This document shows positions 44,656 through 53,511 of a stretch of DNA of 64,000 bases, one piece after another. Position numbers and translations under genes: made by a program. The stretch is from positions 162,560 through 226,559 of the forward strand of contig NZ_JABACJ020000006.1 of NCBI RefSeq assembly GCF_012524165.2, in the 5' to 3' direction. The notes beneath the pieces are model-generated. The model did no database searches, was not told where the DNA came from, and saw nothing but the letters and a program-made list of their open reading frames with translations. This DNA comes from Faecalicatena faecalis. Lineage in GTDB: Bacteria > Bacillota > Clostridia > Lachnospirales > Lachnospiraceae. Positions within the stretch are counted from its first letter, which is position 1. The number at the start of each line of letters is the position of its first letter.

Positions 44656-46188
44656 ATGGCAGTAGCGGTTGAAATGTTGAATATATCAAAATTCTTTCCC
44701 GGCGTAGTTGCGAACGATAATGTATCCTTGAGCGTAAATGAGGGAGAGATACTTGGCCTGATCGGGGAAAATGGTGCCGGCAAATCTACAATGATGAATA
44801 TGCTGTACGGTATGATGGAACCAGACTTAGGCGTGATCAAATTATTTGGAAAGGAAGTTCGGATTCAATCGCCCAACATGGCGATAAAGCTGGGAATCGG
44901 AATGGTACATCAGCATTTCATGCTGATGCCGAACTTGAGTGTTCTGCAGAACATTATATTAGGAAAAGCACCAACAAAAAATGGCCTGATCGATACGAAA
45001 GCAGCAAAAGAAAAAATTCAGGAAATCATGGATACCTATGATCTCCCTGTCAATCTGGATGAGAAGGTCTACCAGCTTTCTGTGGGTGAGAAACAGAGAG
45101 TGGAGATCATCAAGGCATTGTACCGTGAGGCAAAGATTCTGATCATGGATGAGCCGACCGCCGTACTCACGCCGACAGAAACAGATAAGCTCCTGGAAGT
45201 CCTCAGGCTTCTAAAGTCAAAAGGCTGTGCAATTATATTCATCACCCATAAGCTCCGCGAGGTCATGGCAATTACGGATAAGATCGTGGTCATGAGAAAG
45301 GGGCTGGTGACAGGAACCTTAAGCACATCAGAAGCCAATACAGAAGGCCTTTCCGATATGATGGTGGGAAGGAAGGTAAACCTGAATATTGAAAGGAATG
45401 AATATCAGCCGGGAGAGAATGTATTGGAAGTCAAAGATATCAGGGCTTTGAACCAGAGAGGGCTTCCAGCACTCAATGGAATCAGCTTCCAGGTGGCCAG
45501 AGGAGAAGTGGTCGGTATCGCAGGTGTGGAAGGTAACGGACAGACAGAGCTGATCGAGGTCGTTTCCGGTATGTTAAAGCCGACCAGCGGACAAGTCATC
45601 TTTAAAGAAAAAGATGTGACAGCCCAGAATGTAAGGCAGCGGAGAGAAAGTGGGATGTCCCATATTCCAGAGGACCGTCTGAAAATGGGAAGTGCGACAA
45701 ACTGTACCATTCGGGACAACTTGATTTTGAACAGATATTATCAGAAGGCGTATTGTAGGAATGGAATTCTGAACAATAAAAAGCTTCATGACTTATCAGA
45801 AAATTTGTGTAAGGATTTTGACGTTAAGACACCGGATTCTGATTATAAGCTGGGAACACTTTCAGGAGGAAATATGCAGAAGGTGATTTTTGCTCGTGAG
45901 ATGGAAGCAGACCCAGACCTGCTGATTGCGGCTCAGCCGACCAGAGGTGTTGATATCGGAGCAATTGAGTCCATCCACCACAAGATCATAGAGGTACGTG
46001 ATTCCGGGCGCGGGGTACTGTTAGTCAGCGCAGAGCTGGATGAGATACTTTCGCTTTCAGACAGAATACTGGTCATGTATGAAGGAGAGATCATGGCAGA
46101 ATTTAAACGCGGAGAAGCAGATGAAAGAACCATTGCAGTCTATATGACAGGTGCAAAGAGGCAAGGCGGTGATAACGATGAAAAATAA
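44656..46188 (+). CDS. Nucleoside ABC transporter ATP-binding protein (two ABC domains)
   Basis: A 510-residue duplicated ATPase. Domain 1 has Walker A GENGAGKST (about 37-45), signature LSVGEKQRVEI, and Walker B ILIMDEPTAVLTPTE. Domain 2 has a degenerate Walker A (GVEGNGQTE), signature LSGGNMQKVIFAREM, and LLIAAQPTRGVDIGA. This one-active, one-degenerate layout is typical of the NupO/YufO and ribose-type transporters that pair with BMP proteins. It overlaps the first permease gene by 11 nt. Confidence 0.95.
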   Translation: MAVAVEMLNISKFFPGVVANDNVSLSVNEGEILGLIGENGAGKSTMMNMLYGMMEPDLGVIKLFGKEVRIQSPNMAIKLGIGMVHQHFMLMPNLSVLQNIILGKAPTKNGLIDTKAAKEKIQEIMDTYDLPVNLDEKVYQLSVGEKQRVEIIKALYREAKILIMDEPTAVLTPTETDKLLEVLRLLKSKGCAIIFITHKLREVMAITDKIVVMRKGLVTGTLSTSEANTEGLSDMMVGRKVNLNIERNEYQPGENVLEVKDIRALNQRGLPALNGISFQVARGEVVGIAGVEGNGQTELIEVVSGMLKPTSGQVIFKEKDVTAQNVRQRRESGMSHIPEDRLKMGSATNCTIRDNLILNRYYQKAYCRNGILNNKKLHDLSENLCKDFDVKTPDSDYKLGTLSGGNMQKVIFAREMEADPDLLIAAQPTRGVDIGAIESIHHKIIEVRDSGRGVLLVSAELDEILSLSDRILVMYEGEIMAEFKRGEADERTIAVYMTGAKRQGGDNDEK

Positions 46189-47263
46189 AGAGAATAATAG
46201 AATTTTATCCGCTGCAGGCATCGTAGGAAAACAGGTGGGCTTGATCATTATCGCCTTGATTCTTGCAACGATATTCTTGGCAGCTTCCGGTTATGAGCCG
46301 CTGGCAATTGTGAATGGAATTTTAGAAGGGCTGACCGTAGATGTCGCAGGAACAATCAGATGGGCTACTCCTCTGGTACTTGCAGGTCTTGCAATCTGCG
46401 TGACCTATAAAGCAGAGGTATTTAACCTGGGAGTCGATGGACAGTTGTATATGGGAGCGGCAGCGGCAACGGCTGTTGCAGTGAATCTTCCGAAAGATAT
46501 GAACCATCTGGTGTCACTTTTGATTGTATTTCTGGCCGCGATGGCAGCAGGTGCATTGTTTGCAATGATTCCTGCTTTAATGAAGGTGTATCTGGATACA
46601 AATGAAGTAGTCTCCACATTGCTTTTGAACTTTATTGCTGCACTCTATGTAGAGTATTTGGTCACAGGACCTTTGCGTGACCCGGAGGCAGGGACTAATT
46701 TGAATGCCAGTGCAGTACTGGGAGAGAATACATGGCTGCCGCGTATTTCGTTTTTTGAGCCATCCTCCGCAAATGTTGGATTCTACATAGCAATCGTCGT
46801 GATGATCATTTTAACTTTTGTATTTTTCAGGACCTCCTTTGGACATGAGATCAAGATTGTAGGTTCCAACCCGGTCTTGGCAAAATATGCGGGAATGAAG
46901 CCGAAGAAAACAATCCTTCAGGTCATGGCAATGAGCGGTGCGATCGCAGGTATCATCGGGGCTGTAGAAGTAACAGCGGTCCAGCACAGACTGCTTGCCG
47001 GGTTCAACCCTGATTTTGGATTTGACGGTATCGTTGTTTCCCTGCTGGCAAATAACAATCCAATCGGTGTACTGTTCTCAGGAATTTTCTTCGGGGCTTT
47101 GAAGAACGGCGGTATCAACATGGAGCGAATTACAGATGTTCCGTCAGCAGTAACAGATATTGTAACAGCAATTATATTCATTACGATCAGTGCGAAATTC
47201 GTAATACCGAAGCTGAGACGTAAAGGAACTGAAAAGACACCAGTCAGACAAGGAGGTAAGTAA
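46178..47263 (+). CDS. Nucleoside ABC transporter permease 1 (NupP-like)
   Basis: A 361-residue BPD_transp_2 permease with about ten hydrophobic segments (QVGLIIIALILATIFLAASG to DIVTAIIFITISAKFVI) and the family loop VGSNPVLAKYAGMKPKKTILQVMAMSGAIAGIIG. ATG 46178 is six bases after AGGCGGTGA. An upstream in-frame ATG at 46151 lacks such a site. One base separates it from permease 2. Confidence 0.93.
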   Translation: MKNKENNRILSAAGIVGKQVGLIIIALILATIFLAASGYEPLAIVNGILEGLTVDVAGTIRWATPLVLAGLAICVTYKAEVFNLGVDGQLYMGAAAATAVAVNLPKDMNHLVSLLIVFLAAMAAGALFAMIPALMKVYLDTNEVVSTLLLNFIAALYVEYLVTGPLRDPEAGTNLNASAVLGENTWLPRISFFEPSSANVGFYIAIVVMIILTFVFFRTSFGHEIKIVGSNPVLAKYAGMKPKKTILQVMAMSGAIAGIIGAVEVTAVQHRLLAGFNPDFGFDGIVVSLLANNNPIGVLFSGIFFGALKNGGINMERITDVPSAVTDIVTAIIFITISAKFVIPKLRRKGTEKTPVRQGGK

Positions 47264-47264
47264 G

Positions 47265-48209
47265 ATGAGTATAGCAGTTATTTCGGATACATTGGCATCC
47301 ATGATACGAATTGCCACTCCTTTGATGCTGATGGCATTGGGCGGTCTGCTGTGCCAGCGGGCAGGTGTCTTCAACATTGCTTTGGAGGGATTCTCACTGG
47401 TCGGAGCATTTGCAGCGATCGCAGTGGTGCAGTTCACAGGCGGCAATGTGTGGGCAGGCCTGATTGGAGCAATCCTGGTAGGCGCTTTGTACAGTGCTCT
47501 GTTTGCCCTCTTTATCACAAAGTTCAAGGCGGACAATATCATAGCCAGTATTGCTATGAATATGCTGGGAGCAGGGCTCACCTCTTATCTTTTGCGGGCA
47601 ATGTTCGGCGTACAGGGAGCATACAGCCCGGATAAGATTAAAAAGCTTGAAATGATAAACATTCCGATCATCAAAGATATTCCTATCCTGAAATGCATTA
47701 GCGGCCAGAGTGTTGTTACATATTTTGCCATTCTTCTGATCGTTGTCATCTACATCATGCTTTTTAAAACAAGGCTGGGACTCAGTATCTGTGCAGTCGG
47801 AGAGTCTGAGGTCGCAGCAAAGACGGCGGGAATTAAACCGGCTCTGGTAAAATGGCAGGTCGTTCTGATTTCCGGTGCACTTTCCGGTCTTGCAGGAGCA
47901 TATTTATCAACGATTTCTGTATCACAATTTTCGGAGAATATGATTCAGGGACGAGGCTTTAATGCATTTACAGCTCTTGTATTTGGAAATGCACATCCCG
48001 TATTTTCCTCCCTGGTTACACTGCTCTTCGGATTTGCGGATGCAATTGGAATTCGACTCGAGCTGGTGGGAATGAATATTTCCCCATCCATCATCCAGAT
48101 GTTCCCATTTTTGTTCGCAATCCTGGCATTGGCAGTCAGCTCCTATACAACAAAGCTGAAGGTAAAGGGTGTGATCGGGCATAAAAAGAAAAAGGAGAAA
48201 GCAGCATGA
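47265..48209 (+). CDS. Nucleoside ABC transporter permease 2 (NupQ-like)
   Basis: A 314-residue BPD_transp_2 permease. Family text is MLMALGGLLCQRAGVFNIALEGFSLVGAF and AVGESEVAAKTAGIKPALVKWQVVLISGALSGLAGAYLS, with about eight to nine TM segments and a Lys-rich cytoplasmic tail. It forms the pore with permease 1. The last codons overlap the transketolase start (ATGA type). Confidence 0.93.
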   Translation: MSIAVISDTLASMIRIATPLMLMALGGLLCQRAGVFNIALEGFSLVGAFAAIAVVQFTGGNVWAGLIGAILVGALYSALFALFITKFKADNIIASIAMNMLGAGLTSYLLRAMFGVQGAYSPDKIKKLEMINIPIIKDIPILKCISGQSVVTYFAILLIVVIYIMLFKTRLGLSICAVGESEVAAKTAGIKPALVKWQVVLISGALSGLAGAYLSTISVSQFSENMIQGRGFNAFTALVFGNAHPVFSSLVTLLFGFADAIGIRLELVGMNISPSIIQMFPFLFAILALAVSSYTTKLKVKGVIGHKKKKEKAA

Positions 48210-50200
48210 ATGAACAGTTAGAGAAAACGGCAGTGAATGCCATCAGGATTTTATCAGCAGATATGGTACAGAAGGCCAATTCAGGACATCCGGGACTGCC
48301 ACTCGGGGCAGCACCGATTGCCTATGAGGTATGGGCGCATCAGATGAAACACAATCCTGAAAATCCCAATTGGATGAATCGGGACCGGTTCATCCTGTCA
48401 GCAGGACATGGGTCCTCCATGTTATATTCCCTTCTCCATCTGTTTGGATATGGTGATCTTGGGATTGAGGATTTGAAGAACTTCAGGCAGTTGGACTCTC
48501 TGACTCCGGGACATCCTGAGTACAGACATACGATTGGAGTGGAGGCGACGACCGGTCCTCTTGGTGCAGGACTTGGAATGGCAGTAGGTATGGCGCTGGC
48601 AGAAAAACATTTGGCGGCGAGATTCAATAGAGAAGGGTATCCGGTATTTGATCATTATACATTTGTGCTGTGTGGAGATGGATGTCTGATGGAAGGAATT
48701 TCATCAGAGGTCATGTCCTTTGCGGGGACGAACCAACTGGATAAACTGATTGTTTTGTATGATTCCAATTCTATTACGATTGAAGGAAGTACGGACATCG
48801 CCTTCACAGAGAATGTGGGAAAGAGATTTGAAGCATTCGGATTCCAGGTCCTTTCCGTAGAAGATGGGAATGATCCAAAGGCGATAGGCAGGGCAATCGA
48901 ACAGGCAAAGGCGGAGAAAGGAAAACCATCCTTCATAGAAATTAAGACGAAAATTGGATTTGGAGTCCCAGAAAAAGAAGGAAAGGCATGTGCCCACGGT
49001 GAGCCTCTGGGCGTGGAGAACGTTAAAGCGTTAAGAGAGTCACTAGACTGGCCTTTGGAGGAAGCATTTGCCGTACCGGACGCAGTGTATGAGCATTATC
49101 ATGCACTGGCACGTCAGGGCGCCGGGAAAGAGTATTTCTGGAAGCAGATGTTTGAAGAATATGGGGAGAAGTATCCTGAATTAAAGGCCAAGCTGGAGGC
49201 GTATTATGATGAAAACAGCCCGATATCGCTCCTTGACGAGGAAGGTTTCTGGGAGAGGTCAGGAAAGGCGGAAGCTACCAGAAGTATTTCAGGAAAGGTG
49301 CTCAACGAGCTGAAAGACAGACTTCCGAATCTAATAGGAGGTTCTGCAGATTTAGGGCCTTCCAATAAAACGGTCCTGTCTGGTGAAACAGACTTTTCTG
49401 CAATGTGCCCACAAGGACGGAATATCCATTATGGAGTCAGAGAACTTGGGATGACAGCAATCGCAAATGGAATCCTTCTGCATGGGGGCTTACGCACCTA
49501 TGCAGCGACATTCTTTGTATTTGTAGATTATATGAAGCCAATGTTAAGACTGTCCTCACTGATGGGACTTCCGCTCATTTCTGTGCTGACCCACGATAGT
49601 ATTGGTGTTGGCGAGGACGGTCCTACCCATGAACCTGTAGAACAGCTTACGATGCTGAGGGCACTGCCTAATATGCATGTATTCAGGCCTGCAGATGAGA
49701 TGGAGACAAGGGCAGCATGGTATTCGGCATTGACATCACTTAAGACTCCGACCTGTTTGATCTTATCCAGACAGAATCTTCCGGTACTTGAAAATACAGG
49801 GAAGGATGCTCTGCGTGGAGGATATATCCTGAAAAAAGAAGCGGGTGAGAAGGCAGATCTTTTGCTGCTTGCAACAGGATCAGAGGTAAGTGTGGCACTA
49901 GATGCGGCTTCCATATTGGAGCAGGAAGGTGTTTCAGTCAGAGTGGTAAGTATGCCATGTCAGGATCTGTTTGAAGAACAGGATCAGGACTATCAAGAAT
50001 TCGTACTCCCGCCGTCAGTTGCGAACCGTGCGGTGATAGAGGCAGGCAGCAGTATGTCCTGGGGAAAATATGTTGGAGTAAATGGCTGCTATATTACAAT
50101 GGATGGTTTCGGGGCTTCGGCACCTGCAGCACAGTTATTTGAGAAATATGGTTTTACGGCTAAAGCGGCTGCGGATCGTATACGGGAAAAGCTTTTGTAA
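48206..50200 (+). CDS. tkt: Transketolase (single chain)
   Basis: A 664-residue full-length enzyme. The thiamine-diphosphate site GDGCLMEGISSEVMSFAG...YDSNS (GDG...N) is near residue 155. HxS-type N-terminal motifs are GHPGLPLGAAPIAY and SAGHGSSMLYSLLHL. The pyrimidine domain has the catalytic Glu in GVRELGMTAIANGI, then VLTHDSIGVGEDGPTHEPVEQL, and the C-terminal regulatory domain is intact. It moves two-carbon ketol units from xylulose 5-phosphate, taking nucleoside ribose into glycolysis with the transaldolase. Translationally coupled to the permease gene. Confidence 0.96.
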   Translation: MNEQLEKTAVNAIRILSADMVQKANSGHPGLPLGAAPIAYEVWAHQMKHNPENPNWMNRDRFILSAGHGSSMLYSLLHLFGYGDLGIEDLKNFRQLDSLTPGHPEYRHTIGVEATTGPLGAGLGMAVGMALAEKHLAARFNREGYPVFDHYTFVLCGDGCLMEGISSEVMSFAGTNQLDKLIVLYDSNSITIEGSTDIAFTENVGKRFEAFGFQVLSVEDGNDPKAIGRAIEQAKAEKGKPSFIEIKTKIGFGVPEKEGKACAHGEPLGVENVKALRESLDWPLEEAFAVPDAVYEHYHALARQGAGKEYFWKQMFEEYGEKYPELKAKLEAYYDENSPISLLDEEGFWERSGKAEATRSISGKVLNELKDRLPNLIGGSADLGPSNKTVLSGETDFSAMCPQGRNIHYGVRELGMTAIANGILLHGGLRTYAATFFVFVDYMKPMLRLSSLMGLPLISVLTHDSIGVGEDGPTHEPVEQLTMLRALPNMHVFRPADEMETRAAWYSALTSLKTPTCLILSRQNLPVLENTGKDALRGGYILKKEAGEKADLLLLATGSEVSVALDAASILEQEGVSVRVVSMPCQDLFEEQDQDYQEFVLPPSVANRAVIEAGSSMSWGKYVGVNGCYITMDGFGASAPAAQLFEKYGFTAKAAADRIREKLL

Positions 50201-50223
50201 GAAAAGCGATGCTGTGATATAAT
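50195..50223 (+). promoter_or_regulatory. Putative promoter 1 of the deoR-type gene
   Basis: TTGTAA (50195-50200, overlapping the tkt stop), a 17-bp spacer and TATAAT (50218-50223), preceded by TGTGA. A good sigma-A match. Confidence 0.6.
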
Positions 50224-50314
50224 GATTGCTGATTTCTATCTGGCTGTGAACGGTAATGACTTCGTAAATCATCTTCCAAACAGCCTGGTGAGGGCTTTTA
50301 TGGGACTCGTATTT

Positions 50315-50324
50315 GTGATATAAT
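50315..50324 (+). promoter_or_regulatory. Putative promoter 2 of the deoR-type gene (extended -10)
   Basis: TGA-TATAAT (50316-50324), an extended -10 with a weak -35. The ten bases GTGATATAAT around it also occur at promoter 1, so the regulator may have two similar start sites. Between the two promoters lies a GGCTGT/ACAGCC stem (about 50250-50285). Confidence 0.45.
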
Positions 50325-50381
50325 AAAAACGGTGTGACAACGTATTCTCGGAGGGAAATTGAAGAGTGAGAGGTATTTCTT

Positions 50382-51161
50382 TTGAGTAAAAAAGAGGAAA
50401 GATTAAATCGATTAATTGAAATATTAAAAAAGCAGAACGGTGCTACGATCCGTGATCTGGCGCAGGTGCTGGATGTATCTGAGATGACCGTACGCAGGGA
50501 TATGGACACACTCAAGGCGAAGAACGTGATCCTGGATATACCTGGTGCAGCCGTTTTGAATACCCAATATGCACATGATAAGGAAGAAGATGCGTATCAG
50601 CTCTCCATGGCGACTCGTTCCCATGCAAAGGAAAAGGAACAGATCGGAAAGTTTGCCGCATCCCTGATACAGCCGGATGACTGCGTGATCATTGATAATG
50701 GATCTACAGTAGAATATCTTGCGGATAATATTCCGAAAGATACCAAGATGACAGTGTTTACCTGTAATCTGAATATTCTCAATAAGATATGTAATAACCC
50801 TAATATCTCCATTATCTTTGGGGGGGGGTATTACCATCCCGATACCACCCTGTTCGAATCGGCTGAGAATATTACGCTGATCAAGAACATCAGGGCGACA
50901 AAGGTCTTTGCTTCTGCGGCAGGTGTCCATGATACTATGGGAGTGACCTGCATGAATAATTATGAGCTGGAGATCAAGCAGACGATTATTCAGTCAGGTG
51001 CGGAGAAGATACTGCTTGCGGACTCGAGCAAATTTGGAGTCATCAAGCCTTGTTTTCTGACGAATCTGGATGTTTTCGACAGAATTATTACAGATACGGG
51101 GCTATCAGAGGAATGGGTCCAGATGATCGAGGATAAGGGAATCAGGCTGGATATGGTATAA
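50382..51161 (+). CDS. DeoR family transcriptional regulator
   Basis: A 259-residue repressor. The N-terminal winged HTH (RLNRLIEILKKQNGATIRDLAQVLDVSEMTVRRDMDTLKAKNVI) is followed by a DeoRC sugar-phosphate sensor domain (about 75-235: IDNGSTVEYLADNIP, ATKVFASAAGVHDTMGVTCMNNYELEIKQTII, LLADSSKFG). It probably answers to a pentose phosphate and controls the deo/nucleoside cluster upstream. TTG start after AGAGGT. A tract of nine G residues (50820-50828, coding Gly-Gly-Gly) is prone to slippage. Confidence 0.92.
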   Translation: MSKKEERLNRLIEILKKQNGATIRDLAQVLDVSEMTVRRDMDTLKAKNVILDIPGAAVLNTQYAHDKEEDAYQLSMATRSHAKEKEQIGKFAASLIQPDDCVIIDNGSTVEYLADNIPKDTKMTVFTCNLNILNKICNNPNISIIFGGGYYHPDTTLFESAENITLIKNIRATKVFASAAGVHDTMGVTCMNNYELEIKQTIIQSGAEKILLADSSKFGVIKPCFLTNLDVFDRIITDTGLSEEWVQMIEDKGIRLDMV

Positions 51162-51174
51162 ATATATGCGGATG

Positions 51175-51204
51175 ACAGGCACTTCCTTCGGGGAGTGCCT
51201 GTTT
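51175..51204 (+). terminator. Terminator of the deoR-type gene
   Basis: ACAGGCACT pairs with AGTGCCTGT around TCCTTCGGGG, followed by TTTGATT. It ends the nucleoside cluster. Confidence 0.8.
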
Positions 51205-51279
51205 GATTCGCGTTAACAGGCCAATCTGATGAGGGGATTTTTTTGTTTGTGTATTTTTTCATGGGAAGCGTCAATAAAG

Positions 51280-51309
51280 TTGCATTTTTATGCCAGAATA
51301 TAGTATACT
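51280..51309 (+). promoter_or_regulatory. Promoter of the patatin-OTC frame
   Basis: TTGCAT (51280-51285), an 18-bp spacer and TATACT (51304-51309), about 21 bases before the ATG. Confidence 0.6.
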
Positions 51310-51330
51310 ATCATAAATCGAGGTGAGCGT

Positions 51331-53424
51331 ATGAAAGTACTATTGGATACATCGAAGGAATACGGAATTGTCCTGGACGGCGGCGGTGCCAGGGGAGCCT
51401 ATCAGATTGGTGCATGGAAGGCGCTAAAGGAAGCCGGAATTAAGATCAATGCAGTTGCGGGGACTTCTGTGGGTGCGTTGAATGGAGCTCTGATCTGCAT
51501 GGATGATGTGGAGAATGCAGAGAAGATCTGGAGCGAGATGACATTTTCTAAGGTCATGGATGTAGATGATGACTGGATGGAGCGGCTGTTCAGTCATGAG
51601 AACAAGTTTACAGAAGTGATTTCTGGAATTTGGAAGAAGCTGGCGGACGGCGGTGTGGATGTGACCCCTCTGCGTCAGATGATTCATGAAGTGATCGATG
51701 AGGAGAGAATCCGTTCTTCTGGAAAAGAGTTCTGTCTGCTGACATTTTCTTTGACAGACTTTAAAGAACTGGATTTGAGTCTGGATGATATACCCGAAGG
51801 GATGCTGGAAGATTTTCTGCTTGCAAGCGCCTATCTTCTGGGATTTAAGAATGAAAAGCTGCATGGTAAGCGTTACATCGACGGCGGTGTGGTGAACAAC
51901 GTACCGCTTAGATCGCTGGTCAGAAGAGGGTATTCTGATATCATAGAGATTCGTATTTATGGACCTGGGCGTGAACCGAGAGTGAAGATGCCGGATGACA
52001 GTGAGAAGTACCATATCGGTCCAAGGGTAGGGCTGGGAAGTATCATCGAGTTTGACAGTAAGAGGAGCCAGCAGAATTTAAAAATAGGCTACTATGATGC
52101 AAAAAGGATGCTGTACGGTCTGGATGGATACATTTATTATCTGGAGCAGACACATGATGAGGAATGGTTCGAGGAGCGGTTAAAAGACATCAGTGATATT
52201 GAGAAAAAAGAGATGGCATTTGTCTTAAAGGTACCGCTTAAATTTACAGCGAAGGAGCTCTATATGGCAATGTTAGAGGCCAGTGCAAAGCAGCTTCGGG
52301 TTCCAAAATACCAGATCTATACAGTAGATGAATTATTTGAACTGACGGCGAAGCGCTATGAAGAGCTGGCGGGCAAGATACATCTGCCGAGGTTTACACA
52401 TGTACTAATGAACATAGGAGGGGAAAGCAGCATGAACTTAAAAGGAAGGAATTTTTTGACACTGAAGGACTTTACACCAGAGGAGATTACTTATCTGATC
52501 GACCTTGCGGCTGATCTGAAAGAGAAGAAGAAAAATGGTGTTTTGGTAGATCATTACAGAGGGAAGAATGTGGCTTTGATTTTTGAGAAGACAAGCACCA
52601 GAACACGTTGCTCCTTCGAGGTTGCCGCTCACGACATGGGAATGGGAACGACTTATCTTGATCCAAGCGGTTCACAGATCGGAAAGAAAGAGAGCATCAA
52701 GGATACTGCGAGAGTGCTTGGAAGAATGTATGATGGAATCGAGTACCGCGGATTTGGTCAGGAGATCGTGGAAGAGCTGGCAAAATATGCAGGAGTTCCG
52801 GTATGGAACGGCCTGACCAATGAATATCATCCGACACAGATGCTTGCAGACCTTCTGACGATTCGTGAACATTTCGGCAGACTAAAGGGAATCAAGCTGG
52901 TATACATGGGAGATGCGAGATACAATATGGGGAATTCTCTTATGATTGCCTGTGCGAAGATGGGAATGCATTTTGTAGCCTGTACGACAGCAAAATATTT
53001 CCCGAATCAGGAGCTGGTAGCCCAGTGCCAGGAATATGCGGCACAGTCTGGGGCAACGATTACCTTGACAGAAGATACAGCGGCAGGAACAAAAGATGCC
53101 GATGTCATTTATACTGATGTATGGGTTTCTATGGGTGAGCCGGATGAAGTATGGGAAGAGCGAATCAGGGAACTGACCCCGTATAAAGTAACAAAAGAAG
53201 TCATGGACAACGCAGGAGAGAATGCGATTTTCCTGCACTGCCTGCCTGCATTCCATGACTTAGAGACAAAGATCGGTAAAGAGATGGCTGAGCGTTTTGG
53301 AATCAAGGATATGGAAGTGACAGATGAAGTATTCGAATCCGAACAATCTAAAGTATTCGATGAGGCCGAGAACCGTATGCATACGATCAAGGCAGTTATG
53401 GCTGCAACATTAGGAGAATTTTAA
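51331..53424 (+). CDS. Patatin-like phospholipase fused in frame to ornithine carbamoyltransferase
   Basis: One 697-codon frame. Residues 1-~367 form a complete patatin-like lipid acyl hydrolase: oxyanion GGGARGAYQ, nucleophile Ser in [10 protein letters not shown], catalytic Asp in IDGGVVNN. Residues 368-697 are a full ornithine carbamoyltransferase. The junction reads [14 protein letters not shown] then MNLKGRN; the IGGESS piece is the translation of a ribosome binding site (AGGAGG) for the second start. Patatin proteins of this size normally stop where the junction begins, so a lost stop codon is the simple explanation. The cell may make the fusion, free OTC, or both. Confidence 0.82.
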   Translation: MKVLLDTSKEYGIVLDGGGARGAYQIGAWKALKEAGIKINAVAGTSVGALNGALICMDDVENAEKIWSEMTFSKVMDVDDDWMERLFSHENKFTEVISGIWKKLADGGVDVTPLRQMIHEVIDEERIRSSGKEFCLLTFSLTDFKELDLSLDDIPEGMLEDFLLASAYLLGFKNEKLHGKRYIDGGVVNNVPLRSLVRRGYSDIIEIRIYGPGREPRVKMPDDSEKYHIGPRVGLGSIIEFDSKRSQQNLKIGYYDAKRMLYGLDGYIYYLEQTHDEEWFEERLKDISDIEKKEMAFVLKVPLKFTAKELYMAMLEASAKQLRVPKYQIYTVDELFELTAKRYEELAGKIHLPRFTHVLMNIGGESSMNLKGRNFLTLKDFTPEEITYLIDLAADLKEKKKNGVLVDHYRGKNVALIFEKTSTRTRCSFEVAAHDMGMGTTYLDPSGSQIGKKESIKDTARVLGRMYDGIEYRGFGQEIVEELAKYAGVPVWNGLTNEYHPTQMLADLLTIREHFGRLKGIKLVYMGDARYNMGNSLMIACAKMGMHFVACTTAKYFPNQELVAQCQEYAAQSGATITLTEDTAAGTKDADVIYTDVWVSMGEPDEVWEERIRELTPYKVTKEVMDNAGENAIFLHCLPAFHDLETKIGKEMAERFGIKDMEVTDEVFESEQSKVFDEAENRMHTIKAVMAATLGEF
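52432..53424 (+). CDS. argF: Ornithine carbamoyltransferase (internal start within the fused frame)
   Basis: 330 residues from ATG 52432, which has AGGAGGGG 12 bases upstream. The enzyme makes citrulline from ornithine and carbamoyl phosphate (arginine synthesis or the reverse in deiminase catabolism). Carbamoyl-phosphate loop [13 protein letters not shown] in [13 protein letters not shown], ornithine site DVWVSMGE and HCLPAFHD are all intact, and length is normal without the patatin part. No other arg or arc gene is near, so the direction of use is open. It is listed separately because an independent product is likely. Confidence 0.85.
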   Translation: MNLKGRNFLTLKDFTPEEITYLIDLAADLKEKKKNGVLVDHYRGKNVALIFEKTSTRTRCSFEVAAHDMGMGTTYLDPSGSQIGKKESIKDTARVLGRMYDGIEYRGFGQEIVEELAKYAGVPVWNGLTNEYHPTQMLADLLTIREHFGRLKGIKLVYMGDARYNMGNSLMIACAKMGMHFVACTTAKYFPNQELVAQCQEYAAQSGATITLTEDTAAGTKDADVIYTDVWVSMGEPDEVWEERIRELTPYKVTKEVMDNAGENAIFLHCLPAFHDLETKIGKEMAERFGIKDMEVTDEVFESEQSKVFDEAENRMHTIKAVMAATLGEF

Positions 53425-53493
53425 AAATATTCTGAAACGGAGGAAAAAGGGGAAAGCTTTTTGCAAGTGGGACAGACCCCTTTGCCCTCCGTT
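53424..53493 (+). repeat. Dispersed intergenic element, copy B
   Basis: AAATATTCTGAAACGGAGG shares its head with copy A (30460). AACGGAGG pairs with CCTCCGTT, and inner AAAAAGGGG with CCCCTTT, giving a long imperfect hairpin between argF and birA. Confidence 0.6.
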
Positions 53494-53511
53494 CGAATTT
53501 GGGGTGAAGTT

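Noticed and set aside
53461..53511. N-terminal extension of BirA
   Set aside because: It falls in a dispersed hairpin element; GGGGTGA before TTG 53512 marks the likely start.
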